Positions 43,451 to 52,245 of a stretch of 59,092 nucleotides of DNA are shown one piece after another. Under the pieces are notes generated by a model. It was not told where the DNA came from. It searched no databases and saw only the letters and a program-made list of their open reading frames with translations. This DNA comes from Thalassospira australica. GTDB taxonomy: Bacteria; Pseudomonadota; Alphaproteobacteria; Rhodospirillales; Thalassospiraceae. The stretch covers positions 1 through 59,092 of the forward strand of contig NZ_JRJE01000027.1 of assembly GCF_000763295.1 (NCBI RefSeq), written 5' to 3'. Positions within the stretch are counted from its first letter, which is position 1. Each line of letters begins with the position of its first letter. The translations under genes were made by a program, and so were the position numbers.

Positions 43451-44028
43451 TTGTTTTCTCCCTGGAGTGCCGGTTTTCCGGCGATGTTATCTTTGATAAA
43501 GGAAGGGAAGCTCTTTCCATGGTTTTCAAGTCGGGTCACAGCCATGGAAACAACCGTTTCAATCGGGGCATCGATAAAGACAGTCACGCAGTTCTCGTCC
43601 GGCCCCGGCGGCTCAAGATCTGCAAGCTGACTGTCTAAAAGTGCGGACGGCATGAAATGTCCAACCCGGCTTTCAAGCCGCGTCTGGATCACGTCACGTG
43701 TGCCCTCCAGAAAAACGAAGGACAGCTGTCCAAGTTTTTCACGTAACAAATCGCGATAGCTGCGTTTAAGTGCCGAACAGGCAATGAACACAGTCTTGTC
43801 GGTTTGGCCCACCTGTTGTGCCGCCTTGGCAACAGCTTCAAGCCACGGCCAGCGCATTTCATCATTAAGCGCAACACCACGGCTCATGCGTTCGACATTC
43901 GCTTTCGGGTGGTGGTCGTCTGCATCCAGACAGATGTTGTCTGTTTTGCTGGCAAGGCGGCGTGCGACTTCGGTTTTACCCGACCCGCTCACACCCATGA
44001 CGACGACATATTCTGTCTGCCGGTTCAT
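43447..44028 (-). CDS. gntK: Gluconokinase
   Basis: A 193-residue shikimate-kinase-like enzyme that phosphorylates D-gluconate to 6-phosphogluconate. The P-loop VMGVSGSGKTEVA (about 10-22), LDADDHHPKANVERMSRGVALNDEMRWPWLE and FIACSALKRSYRDLLR are GntK signatures. ATG at 44028 is preferred; a GTG six codons earlier is in frame. First gene after the double operator, it overlaps dctP by four bases. The product enters the Entner-Doudoroff pathway or, after oxidation, the pentose phosphate pathway. Confidence 0.94.
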   Translation of the reverse strand: MNRQTEYVVVMGVSGSGKTEVARRLASKTDNICLDADDHHPKANVERMSRGVALNDEMRWPWLEAVAKAAQQVGQTDKTVFIACSALKRSYRDLLREKLGQLSFVFLEGTRDVIQTRLESRVGHFMPSALLDSQLADLEPPGPDENCVTVFIDAPIETVVSMAVTRLENHGKSFPSFIKDNIAGKPALQGENK

Positions 44029-44093
44029 TGAAGTCTGTGTTCTCACTGGTTTTCAGGGCGGGTTTTATTCTTGGACAGCCCTGTTGTGTTATG

Positions 44094-44109
44094 ATGTTAG
44101 CGCTAACAT
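44094..44109. promoter_or_regulatory. GntR-type operator 1
   Basis: Perfect 16-bp palindrome ATGTTAGCGCTAACAT with the central CG of LacI-family operators; it closely resembles the enterobacterial GntR site ATGTTACCGGTAACAT. Located between gntK and the divergent LacI-family gene, 66 bases from the gntK ATG. Confidence 0.85.
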
Positions 44110-44110
44110 A

Positions 44111-44126
44111 ATGTTAGCGCTAACAT
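44111..44126. promoter_or_regulatory. GntR-type operator 2
   Basis: Identical 16-bp palindrome to operator 1, one base away, so the centres are 17 bases apart. Two dimers would sit on nearly adjacent faces of the helix and could bind cooperatively or form a tetramer, shutting both divergent promoters. Confidence 0.85.
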
Positions 44127-44200
44127 CAAGTCAACAGTCTAATTCCCGTGGGTTCACAAGATGCTTGTTCGACGGGAAAAGACGTAATAAATGTAGGGGT

Positions 44201-45226
44201 ATGAGGAAACGCAAAGGGGCCGGGCGGCCAACCATTTCTGATGTGGCCGCAAAGGCCGGTGTCAGCACAATTACGGTTTCACGCGCGTTGCGTGATCCAT
44301 CAAAGGTCTCTGATCACCTGCGCAGGAAGATCAACAATGCCGTTCGGAAACTTAATTACGTGCCGCATTCGCACGCCAGTGCTTTGGCCTCGACCCGTTC
44401 CAACATCATCGGTGTGATTGTGCCGTCGCTTACCAATAACGTTTTTGCCGATACGCTGCGCGCCATTTATGACGAGCTGTATCAAGGGGCCTTTCAGGTC
44501 CAATTGGGCAATTCACGTTATGTGGCGGCCGATGAAGAACGTCTGGTGCGCACATTCCTTAGTCAGGGCCCGTCGGCGATGATCGTTGCCGGGACCGATC
44601 AGACAGATGCGACCCGCGAGCTATTGCTTAATGCGCAGTGCCCGGTCGTTCAGATCATGGAAGTCGGCGATGACCCGATTGATATGATGGTCGGGTTTTC
44701 CCATTTCGAAGGCGGCAAGGCCGCGGGCATGCATCTGCTAAAAAAGGGGTATAAGCGGATCGGTTTCCTGGGGGCGCGTATGGACCCGCGTTCGCACCGC
44801 CGTCTTGAAGGGTTCGTTGAGGCCATGCGCCTTGGCGGGCGGTATGAACCTGATCTGGTCATGACCACCACGGCATCATCAAGCGTATCGCTTGGTTCGG
44901 AACTGATCGGGCAATTGCGCAAACGCGATCCTGATCTTGATGCGATTTTCTGTAACAACGATGACCTGGCGCTTGGGGCGCTGTTTGGCTGTCAGAAAGC
45001 CGGAATATCCGTCCCGGATGAACTTGGCATTGTCGGCTTTAACGATCTTGAAATGATGGCCGCAAGCCACCCGTCGCTGACGTCAATTCGCACGGATCGT
45101 TATGCCATTGGCAAGCGTGCGGTTGAAATGATCAAGGCCGAGCTTGAAGGCAACCCTCCGGAAGAAAAAGTTGTCGATCTCGGGTTCGAGTTGCAGGAAC
45201 GCGAAAGCACGCTTCGAACGCGCTAA
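44201..45226 (+). CDS. LacI-family gluconate-type repressor (GntR-like)
   Basis: A 341-residue repressor. HTH at about residues 10-30 (TISDVAAKAGVSTITVSRALRD) with hinge helix SHASALASTRS, followed by a periplasmic-binding-like sensor (about 60-335: NIIGVIVPSLTNNVFADTL, RIGFLGARMDPRSHRRLEGF, IFCNNDDLALGALFGCQKAGI). Closest in type to E. coli GntR/IdnR. Divergent gluconokinase and the GntR-like operators support gluconate or 6-phosphogluconate response. The ATG at 44201 is placed at the HTH; the long upstream open frame overlaps gntK antisense and is not coding. Confidence 0.92.
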   Translation: MRKRKGAGRPTISDVAAKAGVSTITVSRALRDPSKVSDHLRRKINNAVRKLNYVPHSHASALASTRSNIIGVIVPSLTNNVFADTLRAIYDELYQGAFQVQLGNSRYVAADEERLVRTFLSQGPSAMIVAGTDQTDATRELLLNAQCPVVQIMEVGDDPIDMMVGFSHFEGGKAAGMHLLKKGYKRIGFLGARMDPRSHRRLEGFVEAMRLGGRYEPDLVMTTTASSSVSLGSELIGQLRKRDPDLDAIFCNNDDLALGALFGCQKAGISVPDELGIVGFNDLEMMAASHPSLTSIRTDRYAIGKRAVEMIKAELEGNPPEEKVVDLGFELQERESTLRTR

Positions 45227-45242
45227 GGCCGATTTCTAAAGC

Positions 45243-45815
45243 TTATTCTCTGTCGGGCAGAGGAAAGCGTTCAACAAGCTCTGTCAGTGTTTCGCGCGGG
45301 CCGGTAATTTTGATGCGTGTGCCTGTGGTTTCAAACTGTCGGTCAAGGATGTTGATGTTATCCTTGGCGCAGGCTTGCTCCAGCGTTCCCGCATCGGAGA
45401 AACCGGCAAAAAGCTCGGCCTCGCCCTGGGGGACATAATCGATGATATCGGCCACGTCGCACACCGCATTGGCCGCCCCGCTATAGGCGCGCACCAATCC
45501 GCCGGTACCCAGTTTCGTGCCGCCGAAATATCGGGTTACAATCACGGCAACATTGATCAGATCGCGTCCCTGCAGAACCTTCAGGCACGGGACGCCTGAT
45601 GTGCCCGATGGTTCACCGTCGTCCTTGCCATGTTCAATCAACTGGTCCTCGTCATTGAGGTAGCGATAAGCATTCACATGATGATTGGCCTTGGGGTGAA
45701 GTGCGCGCAACTCATCAATCCGGCTTGCCAAATCTTGGTGAAAGACAAGTTCGGCCAGAAAACGCGATTTCTTTTCTTCTGTTTCGGCAAAGGCAGGGCG
45801 GGCGATGGTTTTCAT
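45243..45815 (-). CDS. yigZ: IMPACT/YigZ-family protein
   Basis: A 190-residue protein of the IMPACT family, related to the regulator of eukaryotic Gcn2 and to E. coli YigZ. Diagnostic strings are KSRFLAEL, PKANHHVNAYRY, DDGEPSGTSGVPCLKVL and VAVIVTRYFGGTKLGTGGLVRAYSGAA, followed by a DUF1949-like C-terminal domain. The precise bacterial role is unsettled, with links to translation under stress. Convergent with the LacI gene (16-base gap). Confidence 0.93.
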   Translation of the reverse strand: MKTIARPAFAETEEKKSRFLAELVFHQDLASRIDELRALHPKANHHVNAYRYLNDEDQLIEHGKDDGEPSGTSGVPCLKVLQGRDLINVAVIVTRYFGGTKLGTGGLVRAYSGAANAVCDVADIIDYVPQGEAELFAGFSDAGTLEQACAKDNINILDRQFETTGTRIKITGPRETLTELVERFPLPDRE

Positions 45816-45890
45816 AAACAGGGTGATAGCAAAGCTTGGCAGCTAACGCCAGTTTCACCGGTATGACGTCTGAGCTTTGCCGGGTGGAGC

Positions 45891-46634
45891 CTAATTGGTG
45901 AAGAGTTTTGAGATCAGTATCACGCCAAAAATAATCAGCATGATCAGGACAACCTTGCGGAAGGTTTCAGCATCCATGCGGTTGCGGATATTGGTGCCAA
46001 GTTTGGTGCCCAAATACACGGGGATCAATCCCGCCAGCGATATCCAGACGGTTTCCCACGTCATCAATCCCATGCGCGACAGGCCAAAGGCCATGACGAT
46101 GCTTGAAAGGCTAAAGGAAATATTGATCGCCTGAATAAAACGCTTGGGATCAAGTCGCATCGACAGCAAAAACGGCAGGACCGGCATTACCTGCGATCCG
46201 GTAATGCCGTTGACCAGCCCTGTGGCAAAGCCCGAGACCGGGGCAAGGCGCTTTGCGATCTTGTCTGACAAGGGCTTGCCATGGCGAAACAGCGTGATTG
46301 CCCCGTAATTCATCAAGACCAGCCCCAGAACCGCACCGGCAAGGATGCTGTCTACCATTTTAAGGACGGCCAACCCGATCAGAAGCCCCGGAATAGTGGC
46401 CAGAAACATCGGCCAGAACCGATGAACCGTTTCACGAAAATGCCCGGCTTGGGCCATGATGATCGAATTGCTGACAAGCGATGGAATGATCACAAGTGGC
46501 ATACCGGCCTTAAGACCCAGACCAAGCGCAAGAATTGGAAGGGCTGATGTCGAAAAGCCAAGGCCCGTAGCCCCCTTGACGAATGCGGCCACGAAATAGG
46601 CACAGGCAATAATGGCAATTGTTTCAATGGACAT
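45891..46634 (-). CDS. TauE/SafE (TSUP) family permease
   Basis: A 247-residue inner-membrane protein with about eight helices in two repeats; VAAFVKGATGLGFSTSALPILAL and, in the second half, SGFATGLVNGITGSQVMPVLPFLLSMRLDP carry the paired Gly/Pro motifs of the TSUP family. Members export or import sulfite, sulfonates, sulfolactate or other anions. No sulfur genes are adjacent; the substrate is open. Confidence 0.9.
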   Translation of the reverse strand: MSIETIAIIACAYFVAAFVKGATGLGFSTSALPILALGLGLKAGMPLVIIPSLVSNSIIMAQAGHFRETVHRFWPMFLATIPGLLIGLAVLKMVDSILAGAVLGLVLMNYGAITLFRHGKPLSDKIAKRLAPVSGFATGLVNGITGSQVMPVLPFLLSMRLDPKRFIQAINISFSLSSIVMAFGLSRMGLMTWETVWISLAGLIPVYLGTKLGTNIRNRMDAETFRKVVLIMLIIFGVILISKLFTN

Positions 46635-47001
46635 CGGAAATCCGGGTTTGGGGTGGCGGCGAGCGCAGTTTGCCCATAAATGATGTGTTGTGCAATTGGT
46701 CTGATGAATGGTGCATGCCGGATTCGCGGCGTATCGTTTGATATGACCATTGGCGAATTAAAATCTGCCGGTGCACGAATGGTCGGTTATGGGTGGAATT
46801 TTGCGTTAAAATTTGATGGTTTGATAAAAATTTGCGGAATTTTGACCATCAGATGTTGAGAAGGGTGGAAAAGCCTTTGTAAAACCCGTATCAAGTCTGC
46901 CCGGTTGCGTGACCGGTCAAGCAGGCGGAAGTCCGTCTGATAACTGCAAATGTGATATAATGGCGGCATGATGATGAACATGTCGGATTGAGAGGAAGCA
47001 A
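46635..47001 (+). promoter_or_regulatory. 367-base region upstream of aroG with probable promoter
   Basis: No gene is seen. TATAAT at 46956-46961, within TGTGATATAAT, is a good extended -10 about 40 bases before the DAHP synthase ATG; no convincing -35 accompanies it. The part at 46790-46860 is T/A-rich. I find no Trp-, Phe- or Tyr-rich leader peptide, so attenuation is not evident. The divergent permease promoter must also lie here. Confidence 0.45.
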
Positions 47002-48387
47002 ATGAGCAAGAGCTGGAGCATTGATAGCTGGCGCAACCTGCCGATCAAGCAGGTGCCTTCTTATCCGGATGCACAGGCCCTTAAGGCCGTAGAGCAAGAG
47101 CTCGGCAGCTATCCTCCTTTGGTATTTGCTGGCGAGGCGCGTGCGCTGAAAGAAAAGCTTGGTGAAGTCGCAGAAGGCAAGGCCTTCCTGCTGCAGGGCG
47201 GTGATTGCGCTGAAAGCTTTAAGGAATTTCACCCCAACAATATCCGCGACACCTTTAAGGTGATGTTGCAGATGGCGGTTGTGTTGACCTATGGGGCATC
47301 CTGCCCGGTGGTCAAGGTTGGCCGTATGGCTGGTCAGTTCGCCAAGCCGCGATCAAGCGATACCGAAACCATCAATGGCGTCGAACTGCCAAGCTACCGC
47401 GGTGATGTGGTCAACGGGATCGAATTCACCGAAGAGGCCCGCATTCCGGACCCGCAGCGCCAGATTCGCGCCTATAACCAGTCGGCAGCAACACTTAACC
47501 TGCTGCGTGCCTTTGCGCAGGGTGGTTTTGCCGATCTGACCAAAATTCATCGCTGGAACCTGTCGTTCGTTGATGGCAGCCCGGCGGCAGAACGCTATCG
47601 CAAGCTGACCACCCAGATTGACGAGGCGGTCGCCTTCATGGAAGCCTGTGGCATCACCGCCGAAAGTGCACCGCAATTGCGCGAGACGGATTTCTATACC
47701 TCGCACGAGGCGCTTTTGCTGGGGTATGAGCAGGCATTGACCCGTCAGGACAGCCTGACCGGCGAATGGTATGATTGCTCGTCACATATGCTGTGGATCG
47801 GGGATCGTACCCGTCAGGCTGATCATGCCCATGTCGAATTCCTGCGCGGCGTCAATAACCCGATCGGCATGAAATGTGGCCCGACCATGGATGAGGATGA
47901 CCTGATCCGTCTGATCGACATCCTTAACCCGAACAACGAGGCCGGTCGCCTGACCCTGATCGCGCGTATGGGTGCGGAGAAGGTGTTTGATAACCTGCCG
48001 CGTCTGGTCAAGCGTGTGAAGGAAGAAGGCCGCAAGGTTGTCTGGTCCTGCGATCCGATGCATGGCAACACGATCAAGGCATCGACAGGTTATAAAACCC
48101 GCCCGTTTGATTCCATTCTGGCAGAGGTCAAAAACTTCTTTGATGTCCATAAGGCCGAAGGCACGCACGCCGGTGGTGTTCATTTCGAAATGACTGGAAC
48201 GGACGTGACCGAATGCATCGGTGGTGCGCGTGAAGTTACCGAAGATGCGCTTTCAGATCGCTATCACACCCATTGCGATCCACGCCTGAATGGCGGTCAG
48301 GCACTTGAGCTTGCATTCCTGATGGCCGAAATGATCAAAAAAGAACGCGACAGCATCCGTGCAGAACAGATCGCAGCTTCTGCTTGA
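47002..48387 (+). CDS. Class II 3-deoxy-7-phosphoheptulonate (DAHP) synthase
   Basis: A 461-residue plant-type enzyme that condenses phosphoenolpyruvate and erythrose 4-phosphate, the first step of the shikimate pathway. [30 protein letters not shown] (metal Cys), [38 protein letters not shown] and [15 protein letters not shown] are class II signatures. The start has GAGAGGAAGC just upstream. Sometimes named aroG or aroF in annotations; I leave the symbol blank because class II naming varies. It ends with a strong terminator. Confidence 0.95.
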   Translation: MSKSWSIDSWRNLPIKQVPSYPDAQALKAVEQELGSYPPLVFAGEARALKEKLGEVAEGKAFLLQGGDCAESFKEFHPNNIRDTFKVMLQMAVVLTYGASCPVVKVGRMAGQFAKPRSSDTETINGVELPSYRGDVVNGIEFTEEARIPDPQRQIRAYNQSAATLNLLRAFAQGGFADLTKIHRWNLSFVDGSPAAERYRKLTTQIDEAVAFMEACGITAESAPQLRETDFYTSHEALLLGYEQALTRQDSLTGEWYDCSSHMLWIGDRTRQADHAHVEFLRGVNNPIGMKCGPTMDEDDLIRLIDILNPNNEAGRLTLIARMGAEKVFDNLPRLVKRVKEEGRKVVWSCDPMHGNTIKASTGYKTRPFDSILAEVKNFFDVHKAEGTHAGGVHFEMTGTDVTECIGGAREVTEDALSDRYHTHCDPRLNGGQALELAFLMAEMIKKERDSIRAEQIAASA

Positions 48388-48414
48388 TTTGATCCTTTGG
48401 ATTGATATTTTGAC

Positions 48415-48444
48415 GGGCGCCCGGCTTTCGGGCGCCCTTTTTTA
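48415..48444 (+). terminator. Rho-independent terminator after DAHP synthase
   Basis: GGGCGCCC stem (48415-48422 with 48430-48437), seven-base loop, followed by TTTTTT. Confidence 0.85.
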
Positions 48445-48469
48445 TCTCATGTTTGGGTAGTTTCTTGCT

Positions 48470-49933
48470 GTGAAGTTTCCGGTTTTTTCCTCTGCTGATG
48501 GCTTTCCAGTTGAAGGCAGGAATTTATACATTTCCGCCATTCTGGCAATATTCCTGTTCAAGATCGCTTTGGTGATCGTCTGGGGGCCCGGTATGGCGCC
48601 GGATACGTTTGGATACACCGGGTTTGCTGATTTAATCCTTGAAGGTTCCGGCTGGTTGACGAACGCCGAACTTGATTCAGGTGCGATGCCGACGACAGTT
48701 TTTCGGATGATGGGGTATCCCTTCATTATCGCGGGGGCTCAGTTGATTGCTGCGGAGTATTGGCAGTGGGTCGTTATTCTGTTGCAGTACCTCCTGACAG
48801 CATTTTCACTGATTAGTCTTGCAAGGTTGATTTCTGAATTGGGGTTACGCCCGTTGGTCGGTGCATTCTGTTTGCTGTCGTCAGGGCTGTCATTCTCGTT
48901 GCTGCTCGATAACATGATCCTGACTGACAGTTTGGCAGCGAGTGTCTTCATTATTGTTCTGAGTGAAAATGCCATCGCCAGCTTGCGAGAGAAGCCTTTT
49001 AGCTACGTTCAAGCTTTGATTTCCGGGGTGCTGATTGCGCTGGCTTTTCTGGTTCGTGAAGGTGTTGCCATTCTCTCAATCCTGTTTGTGGTTCCCTTTC
49101 TTGTTCGGGCGTTTCTCGCAAAGGAAAAGCGGTGGCATTCGTGTGCGGCCATCGCAGCATTCTTTGTTCCTCTGCTTTTGACTACCCAGATTTACAAGGC
49201 CTGGAATGAGAACCGGACAGGGTACAGTTTTGTAACAACAGGGGCACAAACCGTCTATTTGAGTGGGCTTGTAGATGCAGCTGAAAAAGATCAGAAAATA
49301 TTCTCGGGGGATGAGGCAATTGATGTTACCGCCCGTGAAAAGCTCAAAAATTACTCATTCTCTGAAGTTCTCGCTATTCAAGGCAGTCTTTTTGCACAGG
49401 GTTACGTGGCGCCAGAACTGGCAAGCCTCTCGAAACGGAAGTACTTTGAAAGCTGGGTAGAGTTTCCTAGCTCAATGCTCAGAATGACAATTGGGCATGT
49501 CACCGAAAAGTACGCGACAATGGCATTCAGGCCTATTGGTACTGTTCGGGAGGCCGGTCTTTGGGTCAACGGTGAAAAACCTTGGCCAGACTACCGTGAA
49601 CTCCGAAAGAGCATGTTCGAGGATGTGGGTGCTTTTGCGCTTGTAGTTGGTGAAATGGTCGAGCGTGTCATTGCCATTATTATTACGATCTCCTTCGTAA
49701 TTGTGCCTTTGATCTGGCTGGTGCGGCTTTGCCTTGGCAAAAAACCGGAAAAACGAGAAGTATTGGTCTGTTTCGCTTTATGGGCGGTCTATTTCGGTGT
49801 TTTGTTTGCGCATGCTCTGGTGCATCTGGAGACCCGTTACCTTACGCCCGTTGTACCTTTTTCAATCGTAATCGGATGTCTTGGTATCCAGCGTGTTCTC
49901 TATCGAAAAAAATACTCAGAATCTAAGACCTGA
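48470..49933 (+). CDS. Polytopic membrane protein, GT-C/PMT-like glycosyltransferase candidate
   Basis: A 487-residue inner-membrane protein with about ten helices. A first loop after TM1 contains the acidic motif APDTFGY at the place where GT-C enzymes have their catalytic Asp, then a large soluble part (about 260-390) lies between helix blocks, and HLETRYLTPVVPF near the end resembles the Arg-Tyr motif of ArnT/PMT proteins. It would use a polyprenyl-linked sugar donor. No family is certain. GTG at 48470 is the first start after the terminator, with no ribosome site. Base composition is more A+T rich than flanking genes. Confidence 0.6.
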   Translation: MKFPVFSSADGFPVEGRNLYISAILAIFLFKIALVIVWGPGMAPDTFGYTGFADLILEGSGWLTNAELDSGAMPTTVFRMMGYPFIIAGAQLIAAEYWQWVVILLQYLLTAFSLISLARLISELGLRPLVGAFCLLSSGLSFSLLLDNMILTDSLAASVFIIVLSENAIASLREKPFSYVQALISGVLIALAFLVREGVAILSILFVVPFLVRAFLAKEKRWHSCAAIAAFFVPLLLTTQIYKAWNENRTGYSFVTTGAQTVYLSGLVDAAEKDQKIFSGDEAIDVTAREKLKNYSFSEVLAIQGSLFAQGYVAPELASLSKRKYFESWVEFPSSMLRMTIGHVTEKYATMAFRPIGTVREAGLWVNGEKPWPDYRELRKSMFEDVGAFALVVGEMVERVIAIIITISFVIVPLIWLVRLCLGKKPEKREVLVCFALWAVYFGVLFAHALVHLETRYLTPVVPFSIVIGCLGIQRVLYRKKYSESKT

Positions 49934-50297
49934 TATCGTCTACCGGGTTGTGTATCCACTTCTTACCTACCACGAACTGAACTGGCGAAGCGATGGCTAC
50001 GACGGCAAGTGGTGCCCACACTGCAGGGACATTCAGTTTCAATGCAAGCCACATCAGGCCTGCAAAAGACAGAGAGTAGCCAGCATATATCAGAAGTGAT
50101 TTACCAGCATTCTTGATGGTCAATTTCTCATTGAAGACAAAGGGTGCCATCATTGCTACTTGAATTGAAAAGGCTACACACAATGCGCACCAATACGCAA
50201 TCATGGGAGAGAAATACTGTAGTGTGATCAAGTAAACTGAATAGCTTGCAATGGTGGTGAGAGCACCAAGACCGACGAATTTTGCGATTGCTTTCAT
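49923..50297 (-). CDS. GtrA-like small membrane protein
   Basis: A 124-residue protein with four helices: FVGLGALTTIASYSVYLITLQ, YWCALCVAFSIQVAMMAPFVFNE, LLIYAGYSLSFAGLMWLAL and APLAVVAIASPVQFVVGKKWIH. The terminal FxxxKKWxF-like motif is the GtrA/DPMS3 hallmark. GtrA-type proteins are thought to flip or position undecaprenyl-phosphate sugars made by GtrB. A GtrB/DPM-like gene is two genes away on the same strand, which supports the call. It overlaps the convergent membrane-protein gene by 11 bases. Confidence 0.85.
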   Translation of the reverse strand: MKAIAKFVGLGALTTIASYSVYLITLQYFSPMIAYWCALCVAFSIQVAMMAPFVFNEKLTIKNAGKSLLIYAGYSLSFAGLMWLALKLNVPAVWAPLAVVAIASPVQFVVGKKWIHNPVDDIRS

Positions 50298-50389
50298 TGT
50301 GTTATTTGTCTCTTGTCATCGGCTTTTACTATTCGATCCACGCTATCTGGAAGGGGACGCTTAATACCCGTTGCTTCAGCGTTGCGGCG

Positions 50390-52243
50390 CTAGTATCCAA
50401 GCGGGCTGTTCTGCAGTGCCAGCCAGTTCCATAAGAAAAAGCGGTTGTCTGTTTTGCCTGAATTGTGCTCGGCCCATTGCCGGTGTGCGTAGCCCATTTC
50501 AACGCCGGGAACTGTCCTGGGAGATTGAACTTCGGGCATTTTTCGCATCCAGTCCGCCAATGGGATGCCAAACCCCTTCTTTTTGCGGCGGATGGTTTCT
50601 TCGGGTAGAAGGGGCTTAAGTGCCTTCTTTAGCAGGTACTTACGCTGACCATTTCTCATTTTGAAATGAGACGGAAGCTTCGTGCAGAAATCAACGATGT
50701 CATTGTCGAGAAAGATTGCTCGTGTTTCGAGCGATGACATCATCGAAGCCCGGTCGACCTTGGTCAAAATATTGTTCTGTAAATATAGTTGAGTGAAGAA
50801 GCTGAGCAGTCGATCTGTTCTATCCGCTGCAGGATTGCTGTCCCAGATTTCCATGGCTTCGGAATACAGGTCTTCCAGTGGGAGTGGCTCCTTAAAGAAG
50901 TCCTTCATCTGTTCTGGAAAAAGAGGCGCCATCCAGACAGGTGCCCAGAGAGATTCTGGATAAGAAAGTCCTGCGAGAGTTCTGCGCAACTTGAAGTCCA
51001 GGCTCATGTTTTTTCCGGATTTTGGCATCTTGTTGGCGAAGCCGGTAAACAGTTTATGAGCCAGATCAGGAACATATTTCTGATATGTGTGTGCTGGTTT
51101 GAGTGCCAGAAACGGGTCGTAACCGGCAAACAGTTCGTCTGCGCCGTCACCAGAGAGCGCGACTGTCACATGTTCACGTGTGAACTTGCTGAGCAGATAG
51201 GTCGGCAGCAAAGAGGCATCGCCAATTGGTTCATCCAACTTGCCGAGGATCTCTGGTATGAGATGCTGTGCGTTGCCTAAGTTTAGAGACTTAAGATGAT
51301 GTTTGGAGCCTGCATGTTCAGCAACGATCTGGGCATAGCGTGATTCATCATAAGAGGCTTCTTCAAACCCGATCGTAAAGGACGATACCGTCGCATCTGA
51401 ATGCGTTGCAGCAGCGCTCAGGATGGCGCTTGAGTCTATGCCGCCGCTTAAAAACACGCCAAGGGGTACGTCACTTACAAGTCGGCGTGCAACTGACTGA
51501 GAGATTAAGTCTTGAAGTTGTTGCGCAAGCTCGTCATCGTTTTCAGGGCTTAATCCTTCATCAGGGGTTAGCCGGAATTCCCAATATTTCGTGATTTTCG
51601 TTTCAAGAGTTTTCAGATCGACTGTCATCTGATGGCCAGCAGGCAGCTTGAAAACGTTTTGAAGTAGCGTATTTGGCGCTGGAATATAACCGTACGCAAA
51701 AAGCTTTTGCAGGCCGAGGTTGGAGATTTCGCCCTGGACTTGTGAATGTTTTTCAAGGGAGTTTAGCTCGCTTGAAAAAGCAAAGGTATCTTTCTGGGGC
51801 GCATAAAAAAGCGGCTTTTCGCCAAACCGGTCTCGCGCGAGGTAAAGGCGACCTTGTGTCTTGTCCATGATGGCAAAGGCAAACATGCCATTGAGGCGTT
51901 GAGCCAAACCGCTTCCCCAATGCCGATAACCGTGAATGAGAACTTCGGTGTCTGAATGCGAGGTTTGAAACTTTGCCCCAGCGGCTTCAAGCTCTGCGCG
52001 CAGTTCCAGAAAATTATATATCTCGCCATTAAAGACGATGCCGGTTTCGCGCGTGCTATCCCACATCGGTTGGGCGCCGCCTTTGATGTCTCTTACCGAC
52101 AGTCGGCGGTGGCCCAAAAAAACGTGTTCTTCGTCATTCTCGTAGAATCCTTCGCCATCCGGCCCGCGATGCGCCAGTGCCGCGGTCATGGCACGAATGT
52201 CAGTGCGACTGCCGCGACCAACAAAGCCAGCAATGCCGCACAT
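50390..52243 (-). CDS. asnB: Glutamine-hydrolysing asparagine synthetase-like protein
   Basis: A 617-residue two-domain amidotransferase. Cys2 is the glutaminase nucleophile (MCGIAGFVGRG), RGPDGEGF and GEIYNF complete that site, and the synthetase P-loop SGGIDSS is at 266-272, followed by LSGDGADELFAGYDPF. Length matches long AsnB proteins often found in polysaccharide gene clusters, where they may amidate sugar acids rather than aspartate. Location between GtrA-like and GT2 genes supports that reading. ATG at 52243 is required for Cys2. It starts two bases after the glycosyltransferase stop. Confidence 0.93.
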   Translation of the reverse strand: MCGIAGFVGRGSRTDIRAMTAALAHRGPDGEGFYENDEEHVFLGHRRLSVRDIKGGAQPMWDSTRETGIVFNGEIYNFLELRAELEAAGAKFQTSHSDTEVLIHGYRHWGSGLAQRLNGMFAFAIMDKTQGRLYLARDRFGEKPLFYAPQKDTFAFSSELNSLEKHSQVQGEISNLGLQKLFAYGYIPAPNTLLQNVFKLPAGHQMTVDLKTLETKITKYWEFRLTPDEGLSPENDDELAQQLQDLISQSVARRLVSDVPLGVFLSGGIDSSAILSAAATHSDATVSSFTIGFEEASYDESRYAQIVAEHAGSKHHLKSLNLGNAQHLIPEILGKLDEPIGDASLLPTYLLSKFTREHVTVALSGDGADELFAGYDPFLALKPAHTYQKYVPDLAHKLFTGFANKMPKSGKNMSLDFKLRRTLAGLSYPESLWAPVWMAPLFPEQMKDFFKEPLPLEDLYSEAMEIWDSNPAADRTDRLLSFFTQLYLQNNILTKVDRASMMSSLETRAIFLDNDIVDFCTKLPSHFKMRNGQRKYLLKKALKPLLPEETIRRKKKGFGIPLADWMRKMPEVQSPRTVPGVEMGYAHRQWAEHNSGKTDNRFFLWNWLALQNSPLGY

Positions 52244-52245
52244 TG

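Noticed and set aside
42560..43630. Plus-strand open frame of 356 codons over dctP
   Set aside because: Antisense shadow; dctP has clear family motifs and operon context.
43784..44200. N-terminal extension of the LacI-family gene
   Set aside because: It crosses both operators and gntK in antisense; the HTH begins just after the ATG at 44201.
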